This document shows positions 52,429-64,000 of a DNA stretch of 64,000 nt, one piece after another. Both the position numbers and the translations under genes were made by a program. This stretch comes from Selenomonas sp. AE3005 (lineage in GTDB: Bacteria > Bacillota > Negativicutes > Selenomonadales > Selenomonadaceae): the NCBI RefSeq assembly GCF_000686945.1, contig NZ_JMME01000008.1, positions 62,001-126,000 on the forward strand. The letters run 5' to 3'. How positions within the stretch are numbered: position 1 is the stretch's first letter; every line of letters begins with the position of its first letter. The notes beneath the pieces are model-generated. The model worked only from the letters and a program-made list of their open reading frames with translations, had not been told where the DNA came from and ran no database searches.

Positions 52429-52995
52429 TTGGGACGTGAGGGATTTGAGCAGCTGTTGGGCTTTCATGCGGCGCCGATGTTGATGGGGCTTAAGACGGCG
52501 AGTCTATTGTCCTTTCAAAAGAGCCGGTTTGATGATTTTGAGGCTTTGCTGGCCGGTTATCAGCAGTGTTTTACCTGCAAGGGCATATCTGTTTTCCGCT
52601 TGTCAGAAGGGGAGGAGTATGTGCTGCTGCTGTTTTATCGCGAGGGGGCGTTGCGGCAGGATTTGGCACAGCCGGCGGCGAAGAAGATTTTAGGCAGATT
52701 GGGCTATCGTGATGATGATACTTTAATGGGGAAGTTGGAGTATCTGAAAATGCGTATGCAGCTGCGAAAATCCTTTCCGCACGAGGTGGGGCTGTTTCTG
52801 GGCTATCCGCCGGAAGATGTGGCCGGTTTTATCCAGCATAAGGGACAGGACTTCGTGTGCAGCGGCTATTGGAAAGTTTATGCCAATGAACGGGAAACAC
52901 GGGCCCTGTTTGAACTGTATGCTGAATGCACCCATGATTTTTGTCTGCGGCTGGAGGCAGGGGAACGCCTGCCGGATTTGGTTAAGGCCGTGTGA
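52429..52995 (+). CDS. DUF3793-family protein
   Basis: 188 aa, TTG start behind GAGGTGA. Residues FHAAPMLMGLKTASLLSF, YVLLLFYREGALRQDL, FPHEVGLFLGYPPEDVAGFI and CSGYWKVYANERETRALFELY are the conserved blocks I associate with DUF3793, which in anaerobic Firmicutes commonly stands beside iron-uptake or flavodoxin genes. The molecular function is unknown. It is preceded by two Fur-like boxes and followed 17 bp later by a flavodoxin gene, so a role in iron limitation is likely. Confidence 0.8.
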   Translation: MGREGFEQLLGFHAAPMLMGLKTASLLSFQKSRFDDFEALLAGYQQCFTCKGISVFRLSEGEEYVLLLFYREGALRQDLAQPAAKKILGRLGYRDDDTLMGKLEYLKMRMQLRKSFPHEVGLFLGYPPEDVAGFIQHKGQDFVCSGYWKVYANERETRALFELYAECTHDFCLRLEAGERLPDLVKAV

Positions 52996-53012
52996 ATAAG
53001 GAGGAATATGCA

Positions 53013-53444
53013 GTGAGTAAAGTTGCGATTGTTTATTGGTCAGGTACGGGAAATACTGAGGCTATGGCCAAGGCCATTGAAGAGGGCGCTAAAGCTGCCG
53101 GGGCTGAGGTGAGCCTGCTGGAAGTGGAATCCTTTAGGGCGTCCACCACGCCGGAATATGACGGCCTGTTGTTCGGCTGTCCGGCTATGGGGGACGAGGT
53201 GCTGGAGGAAGGTTCCTTTGAACCTGTTTTCACCGATGCCGAAAAGCACTTGTCCGGCAAGCCGGTAGCCTTGTTCGGTTCCTATGGCTGGGGCGGCGGT
53301 GCCTGGATGGAGTCCTGGGTGGAACGTACGCAGGGTGATGGTGCCAAACTGTTCTCCGACGGCCTGATTGTGGAAAATGCGCCCGGTGATGAAGAACTGG
53401 CTGCCTGCCGCAAACTGGGTGAGGATTTTGTGAAGTCGCTGTAA
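53013..53444 (+). CDS. flavodoxin
   Basis: 143 aa. The FMN phosphate loop is YWSGTGNTEAMAKAI; the isoalloxazine loops are FGCPAMGDE (~60) and FGSYGWGGGAWMESW (~90), as in short-chain clostridial flavodoxins. It replaces ferredoxin as electron carrier when iron is scarce, which fits the Fur-like boxes upstream of the operon and could serve Rnf. The GTG at 53013 lies 8 bp after AAGGAGG. Confidence 0.9.
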   Translation: MSKVAIVYWSGTGNTEAMAKAIEEGAKAAGAEVSLLEVESFRASTTPEYDGLLFGCPAMGDEVLEEGSFEPVFTDAEKHLSGKPVALFGSYGWGGGAWMESWVERTQGDGAKLFSDGLIVENAPGDEELAACRKLGEDFVKSL

Positions 53445-53458
53445 GCTGCGCAAGGAAA

Positions 53459-53510
53459 AAGGCGCTTTGGATAAAATGCTTTCGCATTTCATCACAGCGC
53501 CTTCTTTGGG
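53459..53510. terminator. stem-loop between the convergent flavodoxin and flagellin genes
   Basis: Outer stem AAGGCGCT/AGCGCCTT and inner stem AAATGC/GCATTT, T-rich on the plus-strand exit; may serve both genes. Confidence 0.6.
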
Positions 53511-53522
53511 GTGCAGAAAAAT

Positions 53523-55769
53523 TTACCGTAATAAATTCAATATTTCAGAATTGGATTTATTAGCTTGAGTTAGCATGGATTGAGCTGCTTGCGAAATAAT
53601 GTTGTTTTTATGATAGTTCGTTATGGTTTTGGCCATGTCTGCATCTCTGATAGTAGATTCTGAACTGGTTGTTTGCTCATGTGCTATCGTTAGGTTGTTT
53701 TTCATAGCTTCAAGACGGTTAATTTGTGCTCCTAGTGTAGTGCTGGAATCAAGCAAATACTTGATTGCTTGGTCTAAATCATTAAGAAATTTTATTGCCC
53801 CTGCTTTTGTTCGAACACATGAACCAGATGCTGTGGCCCCAGGTTTTGGGTACGGCCAGATCTCATCGCGCCACTTAGCTCTTTTTTCCTCCAATGTTAA
53901 TTGGTCATATTCTGGTGGCCAATCGCTTGGATAGTCTGTTGGGGTTGGTTCAAGTGTAAAATAGGTGTTTTGAAGTGGAAATAAAGCATCTAATGTAGTA
54001 TTGGGAAGTTTCAATCGTGTATGTAAGGATGCTTTAGTGTCCGACTGAATGATGAGATCCTTGTGAGGGTATTTACGTGGGATATAGGTAACACGCTCTA
54101 TCCATCTACCTCCTGGATCCGGAGTAGGTGGATCCGGAGTAGGTGGATCCGGAGTAGGTGGATCCGGAGTAGGTGGATCCGGAGTAGGGGGATCCGGAGT
54201 AGGCGGATCTGGAGTAGGCGGATCTGGAGTAGGTGGATCCGGAGTAGGCGGGACATAATCGCCACCATATTCATCTTCACCACCACCAGAAATAGAACCG
54301 AGTCCACCATTATAAATAACAGGTGGATTACCAACTTGTCTAATACTGTAAGTATCAGTAACTGGATCATAAAACAATCCAGTTTGATGCAAATTATTGA
54401 GAATTACATAGTTTGCATCAGAATCAGTTTCACCTTTAGCGTCTTTTAATGCTAAAAAAACATTTCGCATTATTTCAGAGGGAGTTTGTGACTCGTTGCC
54501 AATTCCCACAGCATAAACTTTAGCATCTTTATATTGATAATTGGTTCTTTCATTTGTTGCTTGGCTGGGGGTATATAGTTGTCCTGTTCCAGCAGGTCTG
54601 TTGGTCTCAAATTTTATGCCAACGTATTGATTACAAGATACGTATGGGCAAAAAATAGTTATGCTTTGATTATTTAAATCTTTAGGCAAATCTAAAGGCT
54701 GACCATTTTTTGTTGCACTAGAAAAATTGATGTCTACAGACCAGCCTCTTGCTCCAGAACTAAGATCCTGCCCATTTAAGCTTATAGCAAACAGATCAGA
54801 TCGTTCCTGTATTATTCCAACAGGAATGTCATTTCCACGACCATCTTTTATATAACATTGTTGATAAATATTAAAATTAGGAAGGCTTATACCATTGTAT
54901 GCTATCTCAAATTCATTTCCATTTATATCTCTGCTATAAATGGGGGGATCAAAGCGTCCGGGGGTGCCAGGGCTATAAACTATTGGTCTTGTTCGCATAT
55001 TAACATTAGGCCAATCGTAAAGTCTCTCTGCAGGATTAAATGCTTTATATCCATTTATAGTTCCACTTACCCATTCTTTAGTCCAATTGTTGGGTGGAAA
55101 AAGCCCTCTTATATTATTGGGAACTGGTGGTTGAGTTGGATCCAAATCGACTGTATCATTACTAGAACCGAGCAATCCACGTAAATTTACGCTTCTAAGG
55201 GAGATAGTATTATCGGTTGATGTATTTTGCGGAGACTGATCTTGTATTGATAATAAAGCATTAGTGGAATTTTCAGAATTACTAATCGTGCTGTCTACAT
55301 TATCTGGCACCCATTCTCTTGTTACCACTTTTTCCATTGTATCTGTTATACCATCCAACAATCGAATCCCATTATAGTTGGTTTCCCACGAAATATTATT
55401 AGACTGCATCAAAAGTTGAGTGGTTTCTGATTGTAAAACATCTCGATCTTGTTGGGAATAAGTATCATCTGAAGCTTTTAGTGCGTTTTCTCGCAGTTTC
55501 TTCATTAGTTCTAATTGTTGATCTACAGCTCCGGCGGCCACTTTCAGCATATTGCTGCCAACCTCGGTATTTTCCGTGCATTGTTCCAGACCACGAAGTC
55601 TGACTTGCATGTTTTCACTGATTGCATAACCAGAAGCATCATCTTTGGCACTATTTATCCTTAACCCAGAGGTGATTTTCTTTAAATCTTTTGTTAGTTG
55701 ACTGGTATTTTTATTTAATTCACTTAATGATAAAGCAGTATTGGGGTTATTCATTATGTTCATAGCCAT
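53523..55769 (-). CDS. large flagellin with hypervariable, repeat-containing central domain
   Basis: 748 aa, about 1.5-2.5 times a usual flagellin. Conserved D0/D1 N-terminus (LSLSELNKNTSQLTKDLKKI, SGLRINSAKDDASGYAISE) and C-terminus (DADMAKTITNYHKNNIISQA, SMLTQANKSNSEILNLLR) flank a central ~450-residue domain of no known family. It holds nine PTPDP repeats (coded at 54115-54249) next to a GGG/EDEYGG linker, and five cysteines overall (LEQCTE, QQCYIK, FCPYVSC, SGSCVR), unusual for a flagellin. Ser/Thr-rich parts are likely O-glycosylation sites for the island's transferases. AGGAGGTG lies 8 bp before the ATG. Confidence 0.9.
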   Translation of the reverse strand: MAMNIMNNPNTALSLSELNKNTSQLTKDLKKITSGLRINSAKDDASGYAISENMQVRLRGLEQCTENTEVGSNMLKVAAGAVDQQLELMKKLRENALKASDDTYSQQDRDVLQSETTQLLMQSNNISWETNYNGIRLLDGITDTMEKVVTREWVPDNVDSTISNSENSTNALLSIQDQSPQNTSTDNTISLRSVNLRGLLGSSNDTVDLDPTQPPVPNNIRGLFPPNNWTKEWVSGTINGYKAFNPAERLYDWPNVNMRTRPIVYSPGTPGRFDPPIYSRDINGNEFEIAYNGISLPNFNIYQQCYIKDGRGNDIPVGIIQERSDLFAISLNGQDLSSGARGWSVDINFSSATKNGQPLDLPKDLNNQSITIFCPYVSCNQYVGIKFETNRPAGTGQLYTPSQATNERTNYQYKDAKVYAVGIGNESQTPSEIMRNVFLALKDAKGETDSDANYVILNNLHQTGLFYDPVTDTYSIRQVGNPPVIYNGGLGSISGGGEDEYGGDYVPPTPDPPTPDPPTPDPPTPDPPTPDPPTPDPPTPDPPTPDPPTPDPGGRWIERVTYIPRKYPHKDLIIQSDTKASLHTRLKLPNTTLDALFPLQNTYFTLEPTPTDYPSDWPPEYDQLTLEEKRAKWRDEIWPYPKPGATASGSCVRTKAGAIKFLNDLDQAIKYLLDSSTTLGAQINRLEAMKNNLTIAHEQTTSSESTIRDADMAKTITNYHKNNIISQAAQSMLTQANKSNSEILNLLR
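54115..54249 (-). repeat. tandem repeat, 9 x 15 bp, in frame within the flagellin gene
   Basis: Unit on the plus strand GGATCCGGAGTAGGT, with only third-position changes (T/C/G at the end, GGATCT twice). Each unit codes for PTPDP. The first four units are identical, which points to recent expansion. The 15-bp period keeps the frame for any copy number. Confidence 0.95.
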
Positions 55770-55902
55770 TAGATTTCACCTCCTGTATGAGGGAGAGAAC
55801 GACTGTTTATTTAAAAAGGAACAATGTTTCGGTGTAGAAGACTGTGTGCGCATAGGCAATTTCTCATTGCTATTCAAAACTATAAAATCCCTCTTAATGT
55901 AT

Positions 55903-55929
55903 TTATCGTTGTTTTTTTGCAGATGTTAA
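55903..55929 (-). promoter_or_regulatory. possible sigma-28 (FliA) promoter of the flagellin gene
   Basis: On the minus strand TTAA, 15 bp, AACGATAA, close to the sigma-28 consensus TAAA-N15-GCCGATAA, about 135 bp upstream of the ATG. The remaining ~230 bp up to 56161 hold no gene that I can see. Confidence 0.45.
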
Positions 55930-56161
55930 ATCTGATTTTATAGTAAGAACGGAGGAACGTTTAGCGAATACGAATCCTAGACGAGTGGATTAGAAGCATT
56001 GTTAATCACATCAATCTTTTACCATAGGTATTTGTTGAACTGTGCTAATGTAAAATATGAAAATGATTTTGTAAAAATAGTGCTTCCAATAGAATAAGTG
56101 GATCTGTGCATAAGTGACAAAGCATGTGACAGCCCCTTTTTGAGTATATGTAATTGCCTGT

Positions 56162-56908
56162 TTACGGCTGTTTTTCCGTACTGGCTTTTGTTTTCGGCAG
56201 GCGGGTATTTATTTCCGTCAGCACCTTATTGCCGATGGTGCGCAGTCCTTTCAGCGCTACAGATTTGTTGCCGAGGTCGCCGATGATGGTGCTGTCAGAG
56301 GCTTTTTCGGTGAATTTGCCGTTATAGAGATATTTGCCTGTACCCAGATTTATCATTTTCAAGGGCACGGAAACGGTGATATCCTTGCCGATGGTGAAAA
56401 ACGTCATTTTATCGCGGATAATAAAGGGCTGTATTTCCAGGTAAACACAGTAGTCAATTCCCGAACCGTTAAAGGCGTCTATGAAGTCGGCGCGTTCGGC
56501 GGCGGATATATCCGTATAGCCCATTTTGTTCAGGATTTCTACATAGGGCGAACCGTCTATCAGCTCATAGGTACCTTTGGGCAGGGCCTGGTTTAGATAT
56601 TTAAAGATTTCGTTGTCAATGTCCTTGTCATAGGTAGATTTGGTATTGTTGACATAGATTACGGCAACTTTGGGGCTTTTGCTTTCCACCGGGGCTGCCG
56701 GCTGGCTTTGTTTCGTCATGAGTTCGTCAATGCGCTTTTGAATGTTCTCACGTTCTGCCGGCTGCTGCGGTGGATTGCCGGCATTGCGTATGCGCTCGAC
56801 TAAATTGGTGGGCGCGGCAGCCGGTTGTGTATCTGCCGCTGCCAGGGCTGTACCGCTGAGGCCCATGATTATAGCCAGGGAAAGACCACAGATTTTTTTA
56901 CGCAACAT
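56162..56908 (-). CDS. secreted protein of unknown function
   Basis: 248 aa. A signal peptide (LRKKICGLSLAIIMGLSG, cleavage after ALA) precedes a Pro/Ala/Gln-rich linker and a globular part of ~150 residues (VAVIYVNNTKSTYDKDIDNE, YELIDGSPYVEILNKMGYTD, GIDYCVYLEIQPF). The globular part, with strands and a nucleotide-free alpha/beta look, recalls periplasmic assembly proteins of the TolB-N/LpoB kind, but I cannot assign it. GGAGGG fixes ATG 56908; an upstream in-frame ATG (56959) lacks a ribosome site. Confidence 0.7.
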   Translation of the reverse strand: MLRKKICGLSLAIIMGLSGTALAAADTQPAAAPTNLVERIRNAGNPPQQPAERENIQKRIDELMTKQSQPAAPVESKSPKVAVIYVNNTKSTYDKDIDNEIFKYLNQALPKGTYELIDGSPYVEILNKMGYTDISAAERADFIDAFNGSGIDYCVYLEIQPFIIRDKMTFFTIGKDITVSVPLKMINLGTGKYLYNGKFTEKASDSTIIGDLGNKSVALKGLRTIGNKVLTEINTRLPKTKASTEKQP

Positions 56909-56966
56909 ATATGAACCCTCCATTTTTAGAAAATTAACGTTATTTCCATAATAGACCAAAATATAA

Positions 56967-60245
<3,279 letters not shown>

Positions 60246-60266
60246 TACTGCTTTAGGAGGCGCAAC

Positions 60267-62516
60267 ATGATTGATTTTGACAAGGCAACAGGTGTATTCC
60301 ACCTGCATAATGATAAGGTAAGCTATGTAATGCAGGTCGTGCGGGATCGTTATCTGCTGCACCGTTATTGGGGACGTCCCCTGAAGAAATTCCGCGATAC
60401 AGCACCTATGCAGTCCATTGACCGGGCCTTTTCGCCGCAGCCGGCTGCCTGGCCGAATGAGCGCACGTTCTCTTTGGATGTGCTGCCGCAGGAATATCCG
60501 TCCTACGGGCATGGTGATTACCGCCTGCCGGCTTATGAAGTTCGGCTCGCTAATGGTACGACGGTAACCGAGCTGTTTTATGACCGCTATGAAATCACGG
60601 CTGGCAAGCCTGAACTTGCCGGCCTGCCGGCGGTGTATGCTAAGGAAACCGACGCCGAAACCCTGCATATCTATCTTAAGGACAGTCAGGGCAGATTGGC
60701 GGTGGAATTACTCTATACCCTGCTGCGTGATGCGTCCATGCTTACCCGCAGTGCCAAAATCGTCAACTGTGGCAGCGAGGCTTTAGACTTGACCAATGCG
60801 GCCAGCTTTGCTTTGGATTTTGACGGCCATGATTTTGACCGGTTGAGCCTGTATGGCGGTCATGCCGCCGAGCGCAGCCTCGAACGCGTACCCTTAATGC
60901 GTGGTGTGCAGGAAACGGGCAGCCGCCGGGGCGCCAGCTCACACCAGCAGTCGCCGTTTTTGGCGCTGGCACGCAAGGATACCGGCGAAACGACAGGAGA
61001 AGTCTATGGTTTCAGTATGGTGTGGAGCGGTGAAACCTCCTTTACTACCGAAGTGGAACAGTTTGGTACCACCAGGGTTATCGGCGGTATCAATCCCTTT
61101 GAGTTCAAATGGCACCTGGCTGCAGGCGAGTCCTTTCAGACGCCGGAGGCTATGCTCGTCTACAGTGATAAAGGCCTTAATGGCATGAGCCAGACGTTCC
61201 ATCAGACTGTAAGGGAACATATCGTACGCGGCAAATATCAGCATGAACTGCGGCCGATTCTCGTCAATAACTGGGAGGCAACTTACTTTGACTTTGACGA
61301 GGAAAAAATCGACAATCTGGCGCAGTCGGCCGCCGATTTGGGGCTGGAACTCTTAGTCCTTGATGATGGCTGGTTCGGCAAGCGCAATGACGATAACAGC
61401 AGTCTGGGTGACTGGTTCGTCAATACGGATAAGCTGAAACAGGGGCTTAAAGGCGTGGCAGCGTCTGCGCATAAGCGCGGCTTGAAATTTGGCCTGTGGT
61501 TTGAGCCGGAGATGATTTCCGAGGATTCGGAGCTTTACCGCGCCCACCCTGACTGGACTTTGCATGTGCCGGATTACCAGAACAGTTTCAGCCGTCATCA
61601 GCTCGTGCTTGATTTGTCGCGTCCGGAAGTCTGTGACTACATCGTAAAATCTGTCGGTGATGTACTGTCCTCTGCCGAAATTGACTATGTGAAATGGGAT
61701 TTCAACCGCCACCTGACGGAGGCGTTTTCGGCAGCCTTGCCGTCTGAGCGGCAGGGGGAAACAAAAACACGTTTCGTGCTGGGGCTTTACGATATTCTGG
61801 AACGCCTGACGGCCCAATTCCCGCATGTACTGTGGGAAAGCTGCTCGGGCGGCGGCGGCCGTTTTGATGCAGGTATGCTCTACTATATGCCGCAGACCTG
61901 GACCAGTGACAACACCGATGCCGTCTGCCGCCTGTCAATTCAGAGCGGTACAAGTTATGTGTTCCCACCGCTGACCATGGGGGCTCATGTATCGGTGACA
62001 CCGAATCATCAGGTGGGGCGCGTTACGAGCCTGCAGACGCGAACCCTCTGTGCCTTTGCCGGAGATTTTGGCTACGAGCTCGATATTACCCGCATGAGCG
62101 CCGAAGAAAAGGAACAGGTCAAAAAGCATGTGGCCCTCTATAAGCGCCTGCGTCCGACCTTGCAGCTAGGCAAGTTCTACCGCCTGCTGACGCCCTTTGC
62201 CGGGACGAAAAACGAAACGGCCTGGCAGTTTGTCAGCGAAGATGGCAAAGAAGTAGTAGTGCTCTATTTCAAGACCTTGGCTGAACCGGCAACGCCCCTC
62301 CGTAAATTGCAGCTGACAGCGCTGGAGGCCGATGCCGAATACGAGTTGACAGACTACCTCCCTGCCCAGCGCACGAGCATGGACTTTGGCGGGGAAAAAT
62401 CCCTGCAAATGACGGGGCAGGTATTCTATGGAGATGAACTAATGTATAACGGCTTAGGCGTGGAGAAGATTGACACGGATTTTGCGGCTTATATGTGGGT
62501 GCTGACAAAAAAATAA
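60267..62516 (+). CDS. galA: alpha-galactosidase, GH36
   Basis: 749 aa. GH36 layout: beta-sandwich N-domain, then the barrel with LVLDDGWFGKRNDDNSSLGD, GLKFGLWFEPEMISEDSEL, the nucleophile Asp in YVKWDFNRHLTEAF, the SGGGGRFDAGML loop and the acid/base Asp in TWTSDNTDAVCRL. It removes alpha-1,6-galactose from melibiose and raffinose-type sugars in the cytoplasm (no signal peptide). AGGAGG precedes the ATG. Together with lacZ it makes a galactoside-use operon that ends at the terminator at 62550. Confidence 0.95.
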   Translation: MIDFDKATGVFHLHNDKVSYVMQVVRDRYLLHRYWGRPLKKFRDTAPMQSIDRAFSPQPAAWPNERTFSLDVLPQEYPSYGHGDYRLPAYEVRLANGTTVTELFYDRYEITAGKPELAGLPAVYAKETDAETLHIYLKDSQGRLAVELLYTLLRDASMLTRSAKIVNCGSEALDLTNAASFALDFDGHDFDRLSLYGGHAAERSLERVPLMRGVQETGSRRGASSHQQSPFLALARKDTGETTGEVYGFSMVWSGETSFTTEVEQFGTTRVIGGINPFEFKWHLAAGESFQTPEAMLVYSDKGLNGMSQTFHQTVREHIVRGKYQHELRPILVNNWEATYFDFDEEKIDNLAQSAADLGLELLVLDDGWFGKRNDDNSSLGDWFVNTDKLKQGLKGVAASAHKRGLKFGLWFEPEMISEDSELYRAHPDWTLHVPDYQNSFSRHQLVLDLSRPEVCDYIVKSVGDVLSSAEIDYVKWDFNRHLTEAFSAALPSERQGETKTRFVLGLYDILERLTAQFPHVLWESCSGGGGRFDAGMLYYMPQTWTSDNTDAVCRLSIQSGTSYVFPPLTMGAHVSVTPNHQVGRVTSLQTRTLCAFAGDFGYELDITRMSAEEKEQVKKHVALYKRLRPTLQLGKFYRLLTPFAGTKNETAWQFVSEDGKEVVVLYFKTLAEPATPLRKLQLTALEADAEYELTDYLPAQRTSMDFGGEKSLQMTGQVFYGDELMYNGLGVEKIDTDFAAYMWVLTKK

Positions 62517-62549
62517 GCTGGTCAATTACAGTTATTCTTCTATTTTTCA

Positions 62550-62584
62550 AAAGTCCGCTGACGAATACGTCAGTGGGCTTTTTC
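62550..62584 (+). terminator. Rho-independent terminator after galA
   Basis: Stem around GCTGACG/CGTCAGT with AATA loop and T5 tail. Confidence 0.85.
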
Positions 62585-62586
62585 TA

Positions 62587-63188
62587 TTGCGGTTTGACGG
62601 TTAGTACGTGCTTACTTTTATTTGTTACAGCTCAGTCGGGCGGAGGTGGTAATACTTTTCGCTGCTCCACTAAATGTCCCACCAGCAAACGACAGCACTT
62701 TTTAGCGGCCTTGCGCCGGGCAGGCCAGCGGCGCGATTATTCATTATAGTATCCAGTGACTAATGTTTGTGGGCCAGTCCTCACGGCGTTCGGACAGTCG
62801 TTCCGCTGCGAAAAGCATCACCACCTCCGCCCTAAGCGTCGTCCGTTTAAAAGAATTATGTCGCAGTGACAGGGAACAAGAACATCGATGTTCTTGTAAC
62901 GGGAGCAACGAGTTCGTAGCAATTGTAAATACCTTAGCTGGGGGCGAACGGAGGAGTGATTTTTATGCGGGGAGCGACTGCCTGAGTGCAGCGAAGGCCG
63001 GCACACTGTAGTCAATCGCTAAGCAACTACGCTGAAAGGAGCGCCGTTGGCCTGCCCGGCGCAGGCTGCTGGACAGCTATTTCTGCCGAGGTGTGTCGTT
63101 TAGCGGAGGCAGAAAAATTACTCCCCCGTGAACCCCATGCACGTATTAACGGGATATTTTTTAGAATGTATTGACCGTCAAGCTGCAA
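62587..63188 (-). mobile_element. MITE-like interspersed repeat, copy B (602 bp), with nested inverted segment
   Basis: Imperfect terminal inverted repeats: left TTGCGGTTTGACGGTTAGTAC, right (reverse complement) with TTGCAGCTTGACGGTCA. Inside, 62641-62832 is bounded by a second inverted pair (GGCGGAGGTGGT ... ACCACCTCCGCC plus CTTTTCGC/GCGAAAAG). The outer half (62860-63188) is the reverse complement of copy A. No gene is supported. It is inserted 2 bp behind a terminator, like copy A. I see no clear target duplication. Confidence 0.7.
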
Positions 63189-63245
63189 TTTATTGTATGG
63201 AAAAGGAATACAATAAACTGAAAATTACTATTTTTATAAAACATA

Positions 63246-63365
63246 TTGCATTATTTGGCAAATACGCTATAATAATAATTACGGAAATCGTTTACTATTG
63301 ATTTATGCGAAATATGTTTTGATAGTCGGCGATATTTTATTTGGGAAACTAAGAAAACGTTTACA
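63246..63365 (+). promoter_or_regulatory. promoter and LacI/CcpA-type operators of the cytidylate-kinase-like gene
   Basis: -35 TTGCAT (63246-63251), 16 bp, -10 TATAAT (63268-63273). GAAATCGTTTACTAT (63284-63298) is identical to the lacZ operator and in the same place relative to the -10. A second site, GAAAACGTTTACA (63353-63365), read in reverse matches the catabolite-responsive-element consensus in nearly every position. Confidence 0.6.
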
Positions 63366-63396
63366 TGCATCTGTGGTACAACAAGGGGGACTACTA

Positions 63397-63996
63397 ATGG
63401 AAAAAACGGTAATAACCATCAGCCGCCAGTATGGTGCTGGTGGCCGTGAGCTGGCTGGTATTATGGCTGAGAAACTGGGCATAAAGCTGTATGACCGTCA
63501 GATTGTGCATATCGCGGCGGCGAAATTGGGCATTGACGATTTGAGTGAAGAAGAACTGCTGGAGATGGAAAATCATGTCAAACCGTTGTCCATGAGCTTT
63601 ATTCCGTTCCATTCCTTTGGGACGCATATGGGCAGTTCCAGTCAGGAAATGTTCATGAGCGAGTCGGCTGCAATCCGCAAGCTGGCAGAAGATGGGCCCT
63701 GTATTTTCCTGGGACGCAGCGCGGACTATGCTCTGCGGAAAAAAGATAACGTTTTCTCTATCTTTGTTTGTGCCAGCGATGAATTCCGCGAGGCACGGGG
63801 GCAGAACGTCTATGGCGGCAAGAGCCTGAAAGAGCTGGACAAGGAAGACGAAAAACGCGCCCGTTATTACAACTACTATACGGGGCGTACCTGGGGTGCC
63901 GGGGAGAATTACGACCTGGTGGTCAACACCAGCTCCGGGGAACTGGAAAAAATCGCTGACGGGCTTATAGCCTATATGCGTACAATTAAAGGTTAA
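63397..63996 (+). CDS. cytidylate kinase-like family protein
   Basis: 199 aa. P-loop-type start TVITISRQYGAGGRELAGIM, then KLYDRQIVHIAAAKLGID, a GPCIFLGRSADYALR core and RARYYNYYTGRTWGAGENYD with the arginines of the lid. This is the 'cytidylate kinase-like' family (PF13189), related to but distinct from Cmk; the true substrate is not established. AAGGGGGA precedes ATG 63397. It stands alone as far as the window shows and shares an operator sequence with lacZ, so it may be linked to sugar metabolism. Confidence 0.85.
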   Translation: MEKTVITISRQYGAGGRELAGIMAEKLGIKLYDRQIVHIAAAKLGIDDLSEEELLEMENHVKPLSMSFIPFHSFGTHMGSSSQEMFMSESAAIRKLAEDGPCIFLGRSADYALRKKDNVFSIFVCASDEFREARGQNVYGGKSLKELDKEDEKRARYYNYYTGRTWGAGENYDLVVNTSSGELEKIADGLIAYMRTIKG

Positions 63997-64000
63997 GTTT

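Noticed and set aside
54115-54249. possible CRISPR-like array
   Set aside because: Contiguous 15-bp units without spacers, in frame within the flagellin gene; it is a coding tandem repeat.

Overview
The window looks like part of a chromosome of a flagellated Negativicute, most likely Selenomonas or a close relative. The evidence is an outer-membrane porin with an N-terminal SLH domain, Firmicutes-type gene orders (rnfCDGEAB; yaaR-holB-yaaT-yabB-rsmI), a flagellin gene, and a large flagellin-glycosylation-type island. This was read by eye only, so product names rest on motifs and on comparing paralogues inside the window.

Positions 1-33.6 kb are an accessory, mostly AT-rich island. It holds GT41 (O-GlcNAc-transferase-like) TPR glycosyltransferases at both ends, multidomain glycosyltransferase/methyltransferase proteins, and four left-handed-beta-helix acyltransferase paralogues (two or three of them broken). 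In the middle (11-22 kb) is a biosynthetic block: two GNAT enzymes, a DegT aminotransferase, two acyl carrier proteins, an SDR, an FkbM methyltransferase, an AAC(3)-like acyltransferase, two adenylate-forming ligases, a formyltransferase and a KAS III enzyme. A radical SAM protein and a 904-aa CitC-like fusion follow. All seven G or C runs of 7 or more that I found in the window lie inside this island. One (G10) puts a ligase out of frame and one (G7) helps put the FkbM gene out of frame, so I propose phase-variable flagellar modification of the Campylobacter kind. An IS4-type element, an IS fragment, gene remnants and a 74-bp direct repeat at the right border show active turnover.

From 33.6 kb on the DNA is GC-richer core sequence: rseC-rnfCDGEAB (ferredoxin:NAD+ oxidoreductase, ion-pumping); a divergent pair of a pentahaem NapC/NrfH-like cytochrome and a Tat-exported fumarate-reductase-like flavolipoprotein followed by an SLH porin; a PucR-like regulator with a histidine kinase/response regulator and a small secreted protein behind a PhoB-like box; the yaaR-holB-yaaT-yabB-rsmI-nagZ operon; a Fur-box-preceded DUF3793-flavodoxin operon; a very large flagellin (748 aa) with a 9 x 15-bp repeat coding for PTPDP; a secreted protein; a lacZ-galA operon; and a cytidylate-kinase-like gene. 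Two copies of a roughly 400-600 bp MITE-like element sit directly behind terminators at 51.9 and 62.6 kb.

How it fits together: the island probably makes and attaches variable sugars and acyl or aminoacyl decorations to the flagellin at 53.5-55.8 kb, whose Thr/Pro repeat is itself a possible length-variable acceptor. The core genes describe an anaerobic energy metabolism (Rnf, quinol-dependent reductase) and galactoside use.
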